From contig NZ_JARXOW010000001.1 in the NCBI RefSeq assembly GCF_030182585.1, positions 2,542,001-2,606,000 on the forward strand: a stretch of 64,000 bases of DNA, given 5' to 3'. The translations under genes and the position numbers were made by a program. This DNA comes from Pedobacter faecalis. Its GTDB lineage: Bacteria > Bacteroidota > Bacteroidia > Sphingobacteriales > Sphingobacteriaceae. Shown here piece after piece: positions 16,210 through 26,158 of the stretch. The notes under the pieces are model-generated. The model was not told the origin of the DNA. It worked only from the letters and a program-made list of their open reading frames with translations, and did not search any database. Position 1 is the first letter of the stretch, and each line of letters begins with the position of its first letter.

Positions 16210-19122
16210 ATGTCAGACGACAAACCAATAATTTTATTTAAGGCAGTTAAGGAACTTAACGTAGGGATTGCTACGGCTGTTGAGTTCCTGGAAAAGAAAG
16301 GCTTTTCTGTTGAGAATAAACCCACTACTAAACTTAGCCGCGATATGTACAACGCGTTGCTTAAGGAGTTTCAGGGCGATAAGATCGTAAAAGAAGAAGC
16401 CAATCAAATTGTCATTGGTAAAATTCGTCGTGATGAGCCAGAAGTTTCTGAGCGTGTACCGGAGCCGCCAAAGAAAAATGTTGATTTTGAGAACGAAGGC
16501 GTTCTGATCAAGAATTTAAGTGCTTACACGCCTCCTGCCGAAAAGGTTAAGGAGGATGTTCCTGCAAAGCCGGCGGCACAGGATAAACCGGATGCCGATA
16601 AAACCGAAGATGGGGCGCTTCCGGGGGTTAAAGTTATCGGCAAGATTAATCTTGATGATTTAAACAGACCGAAAGCACCAAGGAAGGAGGAGACTCCGGA
16701 CGTACCGAAAGAACCGGTGAAGGAAGCCCCTAAGGCCGAAACACCGCAGCCACAGGTTGAAAAGCCTGTAGAGCCGAAGGTAGAGAAAGTTGAGCCAGCT
16801 AAGGAGGTAACTCCTCCAGCTGCGCAGGTGCCGGCAGAAGCCGCTCCGGCTAAGCCGGTAGAAAAGCCTGACGAGGAAGTGATTAAGGCTCGCTCCGTAA
16901 GGCTTTCGGGGCCGAATATTGTAGGGCGAATTACCTTGCCTGTTACTCCTGAGCGTAAATCGCAGCCTGTAGCTTCTTCGGCAGACAGCGCTGACGCGAA
17001 GAGAAAGCGCAAACGCAAGAAGACTCCGGGGCAGGGCTTTACGCCAGGTGCGGGTCAGCAGGGCGGGCAATTTGGTCAGCCAGGGGCACGGCCTGCGGGC
17101 GGTCCGGGCGGCAGACCTGATTTCAGAAATAATCCGGGCGGCAGACCTAATTTTAGGGGAAATAACAACAGACCGGGAGCACCTGCTGCCGGACCTAAAG
17201 AGGAGCCAACGGAAAAGGAAATACAAGACCAGATTAAGGCAACGCTTGCACGTCTTAGCGGCGCAGGCAAATCTGGCAAGTTTGCGCAACGTGCCAAACT
17301 TCGCCGCCAGAAGCGGGATGATGTGGCCATGTCTGCTGATGAGGCGGCAATGGAACAGGAACTGCAATCCAAAGTGTTGAGGGTTACAGAGTTTGTTACA
17401 GCAAACGAACTGGCCAGTATGATGGATGTGCCGGTTACCAAGATCATTGCGACATGTATGAGCCTAGGTATGTTCGTGTCGATCAACCAGCGTTTGGATG
17501 CGGAGACGCTAACGATCGTGGCGGATGAGTTCGGTTACGAGATCCAGTTTGTGAAGCCGGATGATGAAAGCGACGTGCTGATTGAGGAGGAGGATAATGA
17601 AGAGGATCTGCTTCCTAGAGCTCCGGTTGTGACGATTATGGGTCACGTGGATCATGGTAAGACTTCGTTGCTGGATTATATCCGGAAAGCAAATGTGGTT
17701 GCCGGTGAGGCGGGTGGTATTACCCAGCACATCGGTGCCTATATGGTTACGACCTCTACCGGCAAAAAAGTGACCTTCCTGGATACACCAGGTCACGAAG
17801 CGTTTACCGCCATGCGTGCAAGGGGTGCCAAGGTTGCGGATATTGCCATTATTGTGGTGGCTGCGGATGATGCGGTGATGCCGCAAACCAAGGAAGCCAT
17901 CAATCATGCACAGGCTGCAGGGGTTCCATTGGTATTTGCTTTCACTAAAATAGATAAGCCGGGAGCCAACTCTGATAAGATCAGAGAGCAGCTTTCGATG
18001 ATGAATATCCTGGTGGAAGATTGGGGCGGTAAGTTCCAGTCGCAGGAAATATCGGGTAAGAGCGGATTAAATGTGGATCTGCTTCTTGAAAAGGTATTGC
18101 TGGAGGCTGAATTACTTGAGCTTAAAGCTAACCCGGACAAGCGTGCTACGGGAAGTGTTATTGAGGCAACGTTGGATAAAGGACGTGGTATTGTAACTAC
18201 CGTGCTTGTTCAGGCTGGTACCCTGAAAATAGGTGATCCTATTCTGGCAGGAAGTTACAGTGGCCGGGTAAAGGCCCTGTTTAATGAGCGCGGTCAGAAA
18301 GTTGATAAAGCTGGGCCTAGTGTACCGGTACAGGTATTGGGTATGCAGGGCGCACCTACAGCGGGCGACAGATTTAATGCGCTTGAGAGTGAGGTAGAGG
18401 CCAGGGAAATTGCGAATAAGCGTTTGCAACTGATGCGGGAGCAAGGTTTGCGTACGCAAAAACATATTACACTGGACGAGATCGGAAGACGTTTGGCTAT
18501 TGGAAACTTCAAGGAGCTGAACCTGATCATCAAAGGTGACGTGGACGGATCTATCGAAGCACTTTCTGATTCCCTGCTGAAGTTATCTACACCAGAGATA
18601 CAGGTTAACGTAATCAGCAAAGGTGTGGGTCAGATCTCTGAATCGGATGTGTTGCTGGCATCAGCTTCTGATGCGATCATCGTCGGTTTCCAGGTTAGAC
18701 CTTCAACCGGTGCACGTAAACTTGCTGAAGCGGAGCAGATTGATATCAGGCTGTATTCCATCATCTATGATGCGATCAACGAGATCAAAGCTGCGATGGA
18801 AGGCATGCTTGCTCCGGAGTTCGAAGAGAAAATTACGGCTAATGTGGAGATCAGGGATACCTTCAAAATCACAAAAGTAGGAACCATCGCCGGATGTATG
18901 GTACTGGATGGTAAGATAAACCGGAACAGTAAAATTCGTATCGTTAGGGACGGTGTGGTGATCTACACCGGTGAGCTGGCTTCATTGAAACGTTATAAGG
19001 ACGACGTCAAGGAAGTAAGTGCTGGATATGAATGCGGTCTGAACATTCACAACTTCAATAACATTGAAGTGGGGGATATTGTGGAAGCATACGAGCAGGT
19101 AGAGGTGAAGCGGAAGTTGTAA
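16210..19122 (+). CDS. infB: Translation initiation factor IF-2
   Basis: A 970-residue GTPase that brings initiator tRNA to the 30S subunit. It has an N-terminal IF2-N domain, a long Pro/Glu/Lys- and then Gly/Arg-rich linker (about 85-360), a second IF2-N domain, and the G domain: G1 GHVDHGKT at 478-485, G3 DTPGHE at 525-530, and G4 at 579-582. G4 reads TKID where most IF-2 proteins have NKID. Domains II-IV follow. It closes the rimP-nusA-infB unit, and a terminator lies 29 bases downstream. Confidence 0.98.
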   Translation: MSDDKPIILFKAVKELNVGIATAVEFLEKKGFSVENKPTTKLSRDMYNALLKEFQGDKIVKEEANQIVIGKIRRDEPEVSERVPEPPKKNVDFENEGVLIKNLSAYTPPAEKVKEDVPAKPAAQDKPDADKTEDGALPGVKVIGKINLDDLNRPKAPRKEETPDVPKEPVKEAPKAETPQPQVEKPVEPKVEKVEPAKEVTPPAAQVPAEAAPAKPVEKPDEEVIKARSVRLSGPNIVGRITLPVTPERKSQPVASSADSADAKRKRKRKKTPGQGFTPGAGQQGGQFGQPGARPAGGPGGRPDFRNNPGGRPNFRGNNNRPGAPAAGPKEEPTEKEIQDQIKATLARLSGAGKSGKFAQRAKLRRQKRDDVAMSADEAAMEQELQSKVLRVTEFVTANELASMMDVPVTKIIATCMSLGMFVSINQRLDAETLTIVADEFGYEIQFVKPDDESDVLIEEEDNEEDLLPRAPVVTIMGHVDHGKTSLLDYIRKANVVAGEAGGITQHIGAYMVTTSTGKKVTFLDTPGHEAFTAMRARGAKVADIAIIVVAADDAVMPQTKEAINHAQAAGVPLVFAFTKIDKPGANSDKIREQLSMMNILVEDWGGKFQSQEISGKSGLNVDLLLEKVLLEAELLELKANPDKRATGSVIEATLDKGRGIVTTVLVQAGTLKIGDPILAGSYSGRVKALFNERGQKVDKAGPSVPVQVLGMQGAPTAGDRFNALESEVEAREIANKRLQLMREQGLRTQKHITLDEIGRRLAIGNFKELNLIIKGDVDGSIEALSDSLLKLSTPEIQVNVISKGVGQISESDVLLASASDAIIVGFQVRPSTGARKLAEAEQIDIRLYSIIYDAINEIKAAMEGMLAPEFEEKITANVEIRDTFKITKVGTIAGCMVLDGKINRNSKIRIVRDGVVIYTGELASLKRYKDDVKEVSAGYECGLNIHNFNNIEVGDIVEAYEQVEVKRKL

Positions 19123-19151
19123 ACTGTCCGTTTACCTACACACAGATAAAG

Positions 19152-19180
19152 AAGCTGCTTAAAAGCAGCTTTCTTATTTT
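19152..19180 (+). terminator. Rho-independent terminator of infB
   Basis: A 9-bp stem AAGCTGCTT / AAGCAGCTT with a two-base spacer is followed by a T-rich tail (TTCTTATTTT). It separates infB from the glycosyltransferase gene that begins at 19189. Confidence 0.8.
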
Positions 19181-19188
19181 AGCATCCG

Positions 19189-20199
19189 ATGAAGAACATG
19201 AACCTCGACTTTTCTATAGTCATCTGCACTTATAATCCCGACCCTAGAATACTCGGGCGTTGCTTGGCTGCAGTTGACGCTTTAAACAAAAGTGCTTTGG
19301 ATTATGAGATTATACTCGTCGATAACAATAGTACCGTTCCTCTCGCGGGTCAAGATTATATCGAAAGATACCGGAGTAGATTATCGAATTTCCAGGTTCT
19401 TTTAGAGCCGGAACAAGGCCTTACTCCAGCTAGGATGGCGGGTATTAACGCTGCGGCAGGAAGGCATGTTGTTTTTTTTGATGACGATAATGGGCCGGAG
19501 AGCCATTATCTCCAGGAGCTATTGGTATTGATCGAACGGCACAGCCATGTAGTAGCATGGGGACCCGGAAACATTGACGTTGATTTCATCGATGGCATTC
19601 AACCAGGCATTGAAGCGTTTGCCAGGTCGGTATTTCAGGAGAGGCGCAGCACTCATGTTGAATATGCTAATATCAGGTCATGGCAAGCATGTTATCCTTT
19701 TGGCACGGGGATGTGTGTACGAACATCCTATCTGAAAGAATTTGCGCGCCGGACCAAAAATGGAGAGTTCACGCTTCCGGATAGAACAGGCGATGCGCTG
19801 AGTAGTGGTGGTGACGTTCAGATTATTTTGTTTGTCCTAAAAAGCGGAGCAGCAGCAGGCATCTCCCCCGGCTTGAAGTTGACGCATATTATTCCCTCGA
19901 AACGTGCTAACTTCGAATATATTAAGCGATTATTATATGCTGTTTACTTAGGGGGCGCTATAACTATTCTGGAAGTTTTTCCCGAGCAAAGGGACGCCAT
20001 ATTAGGCGCATCAATATCCAAATCAAAATTCTCGAGAAGGGCACTGAAGAAGTATCTGGGCTTGCTACTTAATAACAAGCCAACGAGAGTTTTCAAGTTC
20101 ATTATATATATAGCGTCTGTTAGCGGCGAGTACCTTGCCTTAAAAAGGCCGGTGCCTTCTCTTGTAACCTGGATTATCCGGAGAATGGTATTTCGGTAA
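19189..20199 (+). CDS. Glycosyltransferase family 2 protein
   Basis: A 336-residue GT-A fold enzyme. The opening FSIVICTYNPDPRILGRCL, the nucleotide-sugar region ILVDNNS and the metal-binding FFDDDNGP (near 96-103) are typical of GT2. Donor and acceptor cannot be told. A second in-frame ATG six codons earlier or later hardly changes the product (MKNMNLDFS). It is the only plus-strand member of the glycan block and converges on the minus-strand run with seven bases between stops; no separate promoter was found after the infB terminator. Confidence 0.88.
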   Translation: MKNMNLDFSIVICTYNPDPRILGRCLAAVDALNKSALDYEIILVDNNSTVPLAGQDYIERYRSRLSNFQVLLEPEQGLTPARMAGINAAAGRHVVFFDDDNGPESHYLQELLVLIERHSHVVAWGPGNIDVDFIDGIQPGIEAFARSVFQERRSTHVEYANIRSWQACYPFGTGMCVRTSYLKEFARRTKNGEFTLPDRTGDALSSGGDVQIILFVLKSGAAAGISPGLKLTHIIPSKRANFEYIKRLLYAVYLGGAITILEVFPEQRDAILGASISKSKFSRRALKKYLGLLLNNKPTRVFKFIIYIASVSGEYLALKRPVPSLVTWIIRRMVFR

Positions 20200-20206
20200 A
20201 GCTTGC

Positions 20207-21139
20207 CTAAAGTTTTAGGAAACGACGGATTCTATTTTTGGGCTTATTATATACCCGCCATTTTTCTTTCAGATTGAGTTCTCTGAAAGTAACGGCAAAG
20301 TCTGCATCTTTTTGCGGAAGCACATACTTGGGGAGCGTGATTTGTCCAAGAGTCCCCGTTTCGATCTGGCTGTACGCGTTCGCCTCATCTAATGTGTGTG
20401 TTGCCCCTTTGCCAAATCCAATGTTCTTAATGAGACTCACATTTGGAATCACCGACAGCCCGTTATTAAAGAAATTAATGATGGTAAGCTGATAATCCCA
20501 GGTATCTATCTTGCCGGATTTTAAGTCTTTAAAAATTTGCACCCAAAACTCAACAGCAAAATGGTCACTGAATATTTTGGCGAATTGATCCTCTACTTCC
20601 GATGCTTCGTATCGGCTTAAATATTTGTCGTAATCTTTCCACACACGCGCCCAACTTGCCCATCCCCAAACGTTTGTCTGGTTGGAATAATATACGCTGG
20701 CAGTGTTCCATATTTTCCCGAGTTGCAGATTACAACCGGCTACATGCCTGAAGCGCGTGTCATCCCGGAAATGTTCCAGCATGTAATCACAATAGCGAAA
20801 AAAGTCCGGTTCGGGCAAGCAATCGTCTTCAAGAATAATGCCCTCCGGTTCGTTTGAAAAGAACCAGTCAATCGCTCCGGAAACTGCGTCGCGGCAGCCC
20901 AGGTTCTCCATCCTGACAAGGCGCTGAACGGTACAAGGCCAGGTTATCTGATCGACGATTTCAAGAACTTTTTTGCATAAGTCTGTTTCGTCTGGACGAT
21001 TGCCTCTGGGGCCGTCCGCGGCTATGTACAGGCGCGAAGGCTGCGCCTTCCTGATCTCATCGAACACTAATTTTGTTACTTCCGGCCTGTTAAACACCAA
21101 AAAAAGGATGGGCGACTTAACCTGATACGCTTTGGTCAT
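20207..21139 (-). CDS. GT-A type glycosyltransferase, HlpA-like
   Basis: A 310-residue protein of the nucleotide-diphospho-sugar transferase group often labelled hemolysin HlpA-like. Visible motifs are SPILFLVFNRPEVTK at the start, LYIAADGPR, and the acidic metal site IILEDDCLPEPDFF near 105-118. The hemolysin label is historical; the fold points to sugar transfer. It overlaps the preceding GT4 gene by four bases (ATGA), so the two are translationally coupled, and it is the last gene of the minus-strand block. Confidence 0.85.
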   Translation of the reverse strand: MTKAYQVKSPILFLVFNRPEVTKLVFDEIRKAQPSRLYIAADGPRGNRPDETDLCKKVLEIVDQITWPCTVQRLVRMENLGCRDAVSGAIDWFFSNEPEGIILEDDCLPEPDFFRYCDYMLEHFRDDTRFRHVAGCNLQLGKIWNTASVYYSNQTNVWGWASWARVWKDYDKYLSRYEASEVEDQFAKIFSDHFAVEFWVQIFKDLKSGKIDTWDYQLTIINFFNNGLSVIPNVSLIKNIGFGKGATHTLDEANAYSQIETGTLGQITLPKYVLPQKDADFAVTFRELNLKEKWRVYNKPKNRIRRFLKL

Positions 21140-22245
21140 TTCTGGAACTTTTTGTAAACATCTATGGTTTTTTCAAGTGATTCTGCGATAGAGAATTTTT
21201 CTAGCTGGATTGCTCCGGCAGCATTTAAGTTAGCCCGCAGTGATGAGTTGTACAATGCCGCCTTAACTTCGGAATAGATGCTTTGAGGACAAGTCGGGTC
21301 AAAATAGCGAACCGCACCCTCGCCGATTTCTCTGAAACAAGGGGTATCGCTCGCCAATACGGGGCAGTTGCAGTCAAAAGCCTCCAAAATTGGGAAGCCA
21401 AATCCTTCATATAAGGAGGGAAATACGAAGCAAAGTGCATTCTCATATAGACCCCTTAACTCCCCGTCGTGTGCATTGATCTGAATGACCTTGTTAGATA
21501 TTTTAAATCGGCGCAGAAGCTCTATTTCGGCAGTTTGCAGTTCTCCTCCGCCAGCACAGACCAAATGTAAATCTTGTGTTTCGGACAAGATCGGGGCCAC
21601 CGCTGTAACGAACGCTATAAAGTTCTTGTATCCACCCCTGTCGCCCACGAAGAGAAGGTATTCCCTGAAACGATCTGGTTCTGAATGTGTAGATTCGGAC
21701 AAGCTTTTGTAGCCGTGATGGATAACCGAAATACAGTCAGGCTGTACTCCCAGGATGTCTATGAGGTCTTTTTTTGTTGTATCAGATATAGCGATAATAT
21801 GCGATGCTTCCTCAATACATTGTCTTTTATGCGCAGCGGTAGGGTCTGTTCGATCAAAGAAAGCAGGATAACGCTCATGTATCATGTCGTGGACAGTCAG
21901 AATAAAACCGCTCTTGCAGTATGGTATGAAATAGGGATCGTAATAGGTCGGATGAAAGATATTGTAAGACTCTTTTTTCAAGAGATGCACACTATATTTT
22001 TGGTTCCATTTGTAAATCTTTCTTTGTTTCTTTAACAGCATTTTGCCAACGGTTTTTTGCCGGGGGGTTAGCAGTGATTGCAAGTAATAGTTTGTGCTGT
22101 ATAAAACGCCAAGCGAAACGCGGAGGTGCTTTTGTGCTTCTGACTGAGAGATTATATTTGCAAAATACCGTGAAATTCCTCCGTACGAACTTTGCAGGGA
22201 GAAGATCTGGTGATCAATTAGAAGGCGTGTTGACTGATCGTCCAT
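21136..22245 (-). CDS. Glycosyltransferase family 4 (group 1) protein
   Basis: A 369-residue GT-B enzyme. The acceptor-side N-terminal half includes FHPTYYDPY and TVHDMIHERYP, and the donor-binding half contains LYEGFGFPILEAF, the E-x7-E motif that retaining GT4 enzymes use for the sugar nucleotide, then CPVLASDTPCFREIGEGA. Many such proteins are mannosyl- or glucosyltransferases, but specificity is not readable. It starts 15 bases after the ABC exporter gene and overlaps the HlpA-like gene by four bases. Confidence 0.9.
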   Translation of the reverse strand: MDDQSTRLLIDHQIFSLQSSYGGISRYFANIISQSEAQKHLRVSLGVLYSTNYYLQSLLTPRQKTVGKMLLKKQRKIYKWNQKYSVHLLKKESYNIFHPTYYDPYFIPYCKSGFILTVHDMIHERYPAFFDRTDPTAAHKRQCIEEASHIIAISDTTKKDLIDILGVQPDCISVIHHGYKSLSESTHSEPDRFREYLLFVGDRGGYKNFIAFVTAVAPILSETQDLHLVCAGGGELQTAEIELLRRFKISNKVIQINAHDGELRGLYENALCFVFPSLYEGFGFPILEAFDCNCPVLASDTPCFREIGEGAVRYFDPTCPQSIYSEVKAALYNSSLRANLNAAGAIQLEKFSIAESLEKTIDVYKKFQK

Positions 22246-22260
22246 ATTATTTATTATCCT

Positions 22261-24084
22261 CTAATCATTAAACGCCTGCATGGAAATCAGACGTTTATAG
22301 AGGCCGTTTTGAGCAAGTAGTTCAGTATGATTGCCGGCTTCTACTATCTTCCCTTTCTCGATAACTGCAATCTTATCTGCGTGCTGAATGGTACTTAACC
22401 TGTGGGCGATGATCACGCATGTGCGGTTTTTCATCAGGTTATTTAAGGCGTCTTGCACAAGTCTTTCGGACTCTGTATCGAGCGCTGAGGTCGCCTCATC
22501 AAGCAGCATGACAGGCGGATTGGCAAGTACTGCCCTGGCTATGCAGATTCGTTGCCTTTGGCCTCCTGATAATTTATTGCCGCGGTCGCCCACATTGGTG
22601 TGATATCCTTCCTCGGTGTTCAGAATGAACTCGTGTGCATTCGCGATTTCGGCTGCGCGGACGACCTCTTGCTCTGTTGCCCCCGGCTTACCGTAAGCAA
22701 TGTTGTTGTAGATTGAGTCATTAAACAGGAAGGAGTCCTGATTTACAATGCCCATCTGTGCACGGATGCTTTCGGTATTCAGGTCGACATAAGGCTGGTC
22801 ATCGAGGTAGAGCGTTCCGGAAATGGGTTCGTGGAAACGAGGTATCAAATCCATAAGGGTGCTTTTTCCCCCTCCTGAGGGCCCTACTAAAGCGACTGTT
22901 TGACCTTTCCTGATTTCAAGGCTGATGTCATCAAGCACAATCTTGTCCCCATAACCGAAGGTCACGTGTTCAAGTCTAAGTGCTTTATCGAATGTCTCGA
23001 CTTGCCTCGCCCCCGGTTTGTCGCTAAAAGCCGGTTTAGTGTCTATGAGCGCAAGTACGCGCTCACCTGCAGTAATTCCGGAATGAATTCCGCTGAATGA
23101 ATCACTTATTGCCTTAACAGGCTGCATTACCTGCGAAAAAGTAGCAATATATACCAGAAATTTGGCCGGTGTAAGATCACCCTGACCATTCAAAATAAGC
23201 ATGCCTCCATAAAGGACAATTCCTGCAACAACAATTACACCGAGCGTTTGAGATACAGGCGAAGCCAATTGCTGGCGCCTTGCAATTTTCCGGTTCAAAT
23301 AAGAATAGAACTTGTTTTCCTCGTTGAAGCGTTCCTTTGTTCGCCCGGTAGCGTTGAAGGCTTTTACGATCTTGATTCCGCTCAGCGCTTCGTCAAGGAA
23401 GCCCAGCATCTTGGCGAATGATTCGTGAGACTGATTTGTTTGTTGCTTAAGGCGTTTAACGATCTTACTTATGATTAGTCCCGCAACCGGGATTACCAAA
23501 AGTGAGAAGAGGGTGAGTTTAACCGAAATAGACAACAGGATAGCAATATAGAAAAGCAATTGCGCGGGTTCTTTAAAGACTACCTGAAGCGTATTTGTAA
23601 CGGTAAACTGAACGATCTGCACGTCTGAAGCGACTTTTGATATAATGTCTCCTTTTCGCTCATTGTTAAAGAACCCAACATTGAGGTCCATGACATTATT
23701 AAATACGGTCCGGCGGAGGTTTAACAATGTATGCACCCTCAAATCTTCCATATAACGCTGAGAGAGATAGCGAAAGAGATTGGCGAGAATAACAACGACA
23801 ACAATAGTGATGCAGACGATCTTCAAAGTATAGATCTTTCCCTCTGTCTGGATCATGTAATTGACATACTCGTTGTATTTGCCGACAGGGTCAAAAAATG
23901 CATCGGAGGTGTCTATATTTCGTGTAGTGGAGGAACTTCCTGTAAACAGCGTCTCAAGCAAAGGTCCGATAAGGGTGAACAGCGCGGTGTTGAAAAATAT
24001 GGCAATAAGTGTAGCAATGATATAAGGAATCGCAAATTTTTCAATTGGCTTTGCAAAGGAGAGAAGTCTGAAATATATCTTCAT
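22261..24084 (-). CDS. MsbA-like ABC transporter, fused membrane and ATPase domains
   Basis: A 607-residue half-transporter: six membrane segments (about 15-320) and a C-terminal ATPase with Walker A GPSGGGKST, signature LSGGQRQR, Walker B VMLLDEATSALD and the H-loop IAHRLST. Proteins of this build flip lipid A core (MsbA), lipid-linked glycans (PglK) or peptides. Its place in the middle of glycosyltransferase genes favours export of a lipid-linked sugar or lipid A, but does not prove it. It is separated from the upstream GT2 gene by 84 bases, one of the larger gaps in the block. Confidence 0.92.
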   Translation of the reverse strand: MKIYFRLLSFAKPIEKFAIPYIIATLIAIFFNTALFTLIGPLLETLFTGSSSTTRNIDTSDAFFDPVGKYNEYVNYMIQTEGKIYTLKIVCITIVVVVILANLFRYLSQRYMEDLRVHTLLNLRRTVFNNVMDLNVGFFNNERKGDIISKVASDVQIVQFTVTNTLQVVFKEPAQLLFYIAILLSISVKLTLFSLLVIPVAGLIISKIVKRLKQQTNQSHESFAKMLGFLDEALSGIKIVKAFNATGRTKERFNEENKFYSYLNRKIARRQQLASPVSQTLGVIVVAGIVLYGGMLILNGQGDLTPAKFLVYIATFSQVMQPVKAISDSFSGIHSGITAGERVLALIDTKPAFSDKPGARQVETFDKALRLEHVTFGYGDKIVLDDISLEIRKGQTVALVGPSGGGKSTLMDLIPRFHEPISGTLYLDDQPYVDLNTESIRAQMGIVNQDSFLFNDSIYNNIAYGKPGATEQEVVRAAEIANAHEFILNTEEGYHTNVGDRGNKLSGGQRQRICIARAVLANPPVMLLDEATSALDTESERLVQDALNNLMKNRTCVIIAHRLSTIQHADKIAVIEKGKIVEAGNHTELLAQNGLYKRLISMQAFND

Positions 24085-24168
24085 TAAACGGGTATAAAAC
24101 GCTAAGTTAAGTATAGTTAGGGTCTAACCGTGGAACTTCACCGAAAATTGGATAAAAGATGACAATGC

Positions 24169-24987
24169 TTATTTCTCCTGTGGGAGAAAAACAGTGATTA
24201 TACTCATCATACTTTTTAGCAATGACCATGCAACTTTATGCTTCCGGATTTTTAAGAATTGGCGACCACGCCTCGATCTTAATACTGTAAGGGTTTCACG
24301 ATCATCGTAAAAGGCTGGAAAATGTCGTTTCAGGACCAGGTTGCGTTCGCCGTGCATGGATACGTGATTATTTATCTCGGAAGAGATGCCCGTCGCATCG
24401 TAATTTGTAATGATCATGTCTAAATGTTGATATGAAACATTTTCCTTACATATGGTATAGATGAAGAATTCCCAGTCTGACACTATTCGGAAATTTTCAT
24501 TGTAGAGGAAGAATTTCTGAAATAATTCCCGTTTGATAAAGCTTGCCTGGTGTGATATGTTGTGTTCAATAAAAAACGAAAACGATAATAACGGGGGAAA
24601 GGTCCTGAATTGTTGTTTTCCAGGCTCTTCATAGATTATATTGCCGTAGTATATGTCCTTGTTGCCCGCAATAGATAACGCGACACTCTGCAAAACCATA
24701 TTGTCATGAAGATAATCTCCACTGTTAAGAAACAGCAGATAGTCGCCCGAAGCCTGTCTAATGCCTTTATTCATCGCGTTGTAGATGCCTGTGTCGGGCT
24801 CGCTGATCAGGACGTCTATTTTATCTTTGTATTTGCCTAAGATATCTCTACTGCCGTCTGTACTGGCGCCATCAATGACCAGGAACTCAAAGTCACGGAA
24901 TGTCTGCTCAGTCACACTTCTGATTGTTTTCTCCAAGCCGTAAGCGTTGTTCAGGTTCACCGTTATGATGGATATTTTGCTCGTCAT
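24169..24987 (-). CDS. Glycosyltransferase family 2 protein, WcaE-like
   Basis: A 272-residue GT2 enzyme. It begins MTSKISIITVNLNNAYGLEK, has LVIDGASTDGS, the segment IYNAMNKGIRQASGDYLLFL and the metal site NSGDYL, a pattern shared with colanic-acid WcaE-type transferases. I place the start at 24987: an upstream in-frame ATG (25020) would overlap the previous gene and add 11 non-family residues. One base separates it from the upstream GT4 gene, so they are very likely one transcript. Confidence 0.88.
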   Translation of the reverse strand: MTSKISIITVNLNNAYGLEKTIRSVTEQTFRDFEFLVIDGASTDGSRDILGKYKDKIDVLISEPDTGIYNAMNKGIRQASGDYLLFLNSGDYLHDNMVLQSVALSIAGNKDIYYGNIIYEEPGKQQFRTFPPLLSFSFFIEHNISHQASFIKRELFQKFFLYNENFRIVSDWEFFIYTICKENVSYQHLDMIITNYDATGISSEINNHVSMHGERNLVLKRHFPAFYDDRETLTVLRSRRGRQFLKIRKHKVAWSLLKSMMSIITVFLPQEK

Positions 24988-24988
24988 G

Positions 24989-26158
24989 TTATGAAAAGTT
25001 CTGGTCGTCCAAATGTGCAATAAGCTCTTTTATAGTTTTCCCGATGGCTTCAGGATTATATTCTGATATGGCTTCTGACGAGTTGCTGCTAAGCCTGGCC
25101 CAAAGCTGTGCGTCGTTGTAGAGCCTCATTACTTGATTGGCAAAAGATTTAGCTGTGTCGGCAATCAGGACATGTTTCCCGTCGACTAGACCCATTCCTT
25201 CAACACCGACCTGGGTAGATACAATGGGTAAAGCGTATTCAAAGCTCTGCCCAAGTTTGCCTTTCATTCCGGCCCCATAACGTAGCGGTGCCACAAAAAC
25301 CCGGTGATTTATAAAATATTCGGAAACGTCTTTTACATAACCCGGTACATGAATCCGCCCAGATCGTAAATTTAGAATTTCATTTGTAGGGTCGCTTCCG
25401 AGCAGGGTTAATTCGACGTCGGGATCTTCCTTCCAAACATCCGGCATAATTTCGTTTACCAACCAGAGCGCAGCGTCAATATTCGGTTCGTGTTTGTATC
25501 CTCCTATAAAGAGAATCCCTTTTCGAGACGGGAAAGGCGCGACATCCCCAACCGCCCGCGAATGGATGTTGGGTACGACCCAGACATTCTTGATTTGCTC
25601 ATTTATCAGTAGTTCTTTTTCAACCTGGGTAACCGTAACGGTGATGTCGCTTCGACGGGCGAGGTACAACTCGCTTTTTTTTGTTTCAAGTGCTTTTTTC
25701 CTTAACCTGGGATTTTGTGTTTCTTCCGCCTGCCGTAACATCCGTACATAATGGAGGTCGACAGTATCAAAGATTTTCTTTGTATGCTTATTTAATCGAG
25801 GTTGAAACCGGCTGTTTAGCGCCGGTCTGGACAACCAGGCATAATGAATCAGGTTAAGCTTTTTATTCAACAATCGTTGCGCGACGGCACGGTCCTCACA
25901 TATTACCTCTACGCCCATTGACCGGAGTTGTGAATAATAGGGTTCTTTTCGCATGCCGTCGTCTGCAATGAATATGACATTAAGGTCCATCTGCAGGAAG
26001 ATCTTAATCAGTTCAAACAGCCGTCTTGATCCTGACGACTGATCATAGAGCGGCAGCGTGTCGTCAACAATCAGCAAGCTCTTTGATTTTGCTTGAGCCA
26101 GCGGCTGCTTCCGCTTTGAGGATAGTATATTGAAAATTGTTGCTATAAAGTCTCTCAT
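24989..26158 (-). CDS. Glycosyltransferase family 4-like protein
   Basis: A 389-residue GT-B protein. LLIVDDTLPLYDQSSGSRR marks the N-terminal half, and the C-terminal half has GILFIGGYKHEPNIDAA, HVPGYVKDVSEYF and MKGKLGQSFEYALPIVSTQVG, as in group-1 transferases that act on cell-surface glycans. Specificity unknown. Its start codon overlaps the stop of the upstream GT2 gene (TAATG). Confidence 0.86.
   Translation of the reverse strand: MRDFIATIFNILSSKRKQPLAQAKSKSLLIVDDTLPLYDQSSGSRRLFELIKIFLQMDLNVIFIADDGMRKEPYYSQLRSMGVEVICEDRAVAQRLLNKKLNLIHYAWLSRPALNSRFQPRLNKHTKKIFDTVDLHYVRMLRQAEETQNPRLRKKALETKKSELYLARRSDITVTVTQVEKELLINEQIKNVWVVPNIHSRAVGDVAPFPSRKGILFIGGYKHEPNIDAALWLVNEIMPDVWKEDPDVELTLLGSDPTNEILNLRSGRIHVPGYVKDVSEYFINHRVFVAPLRYGAGMKGKLGQSFEYALPIVSTQVGVEGMGLVDGKHVLIADTAKSFANQVMRLYNDAQLWARLSSNSSEAISEYNPEAIGKTIKELIAHLDDQNFS

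Noticed and set aside
16660..17367. Minus-strand ORF of 235 codons within infB
   Set aside because: It mirrors the low-complexity IF-2 linker and reads as Arg/Leu/Ser-rich noise; no start context or family.
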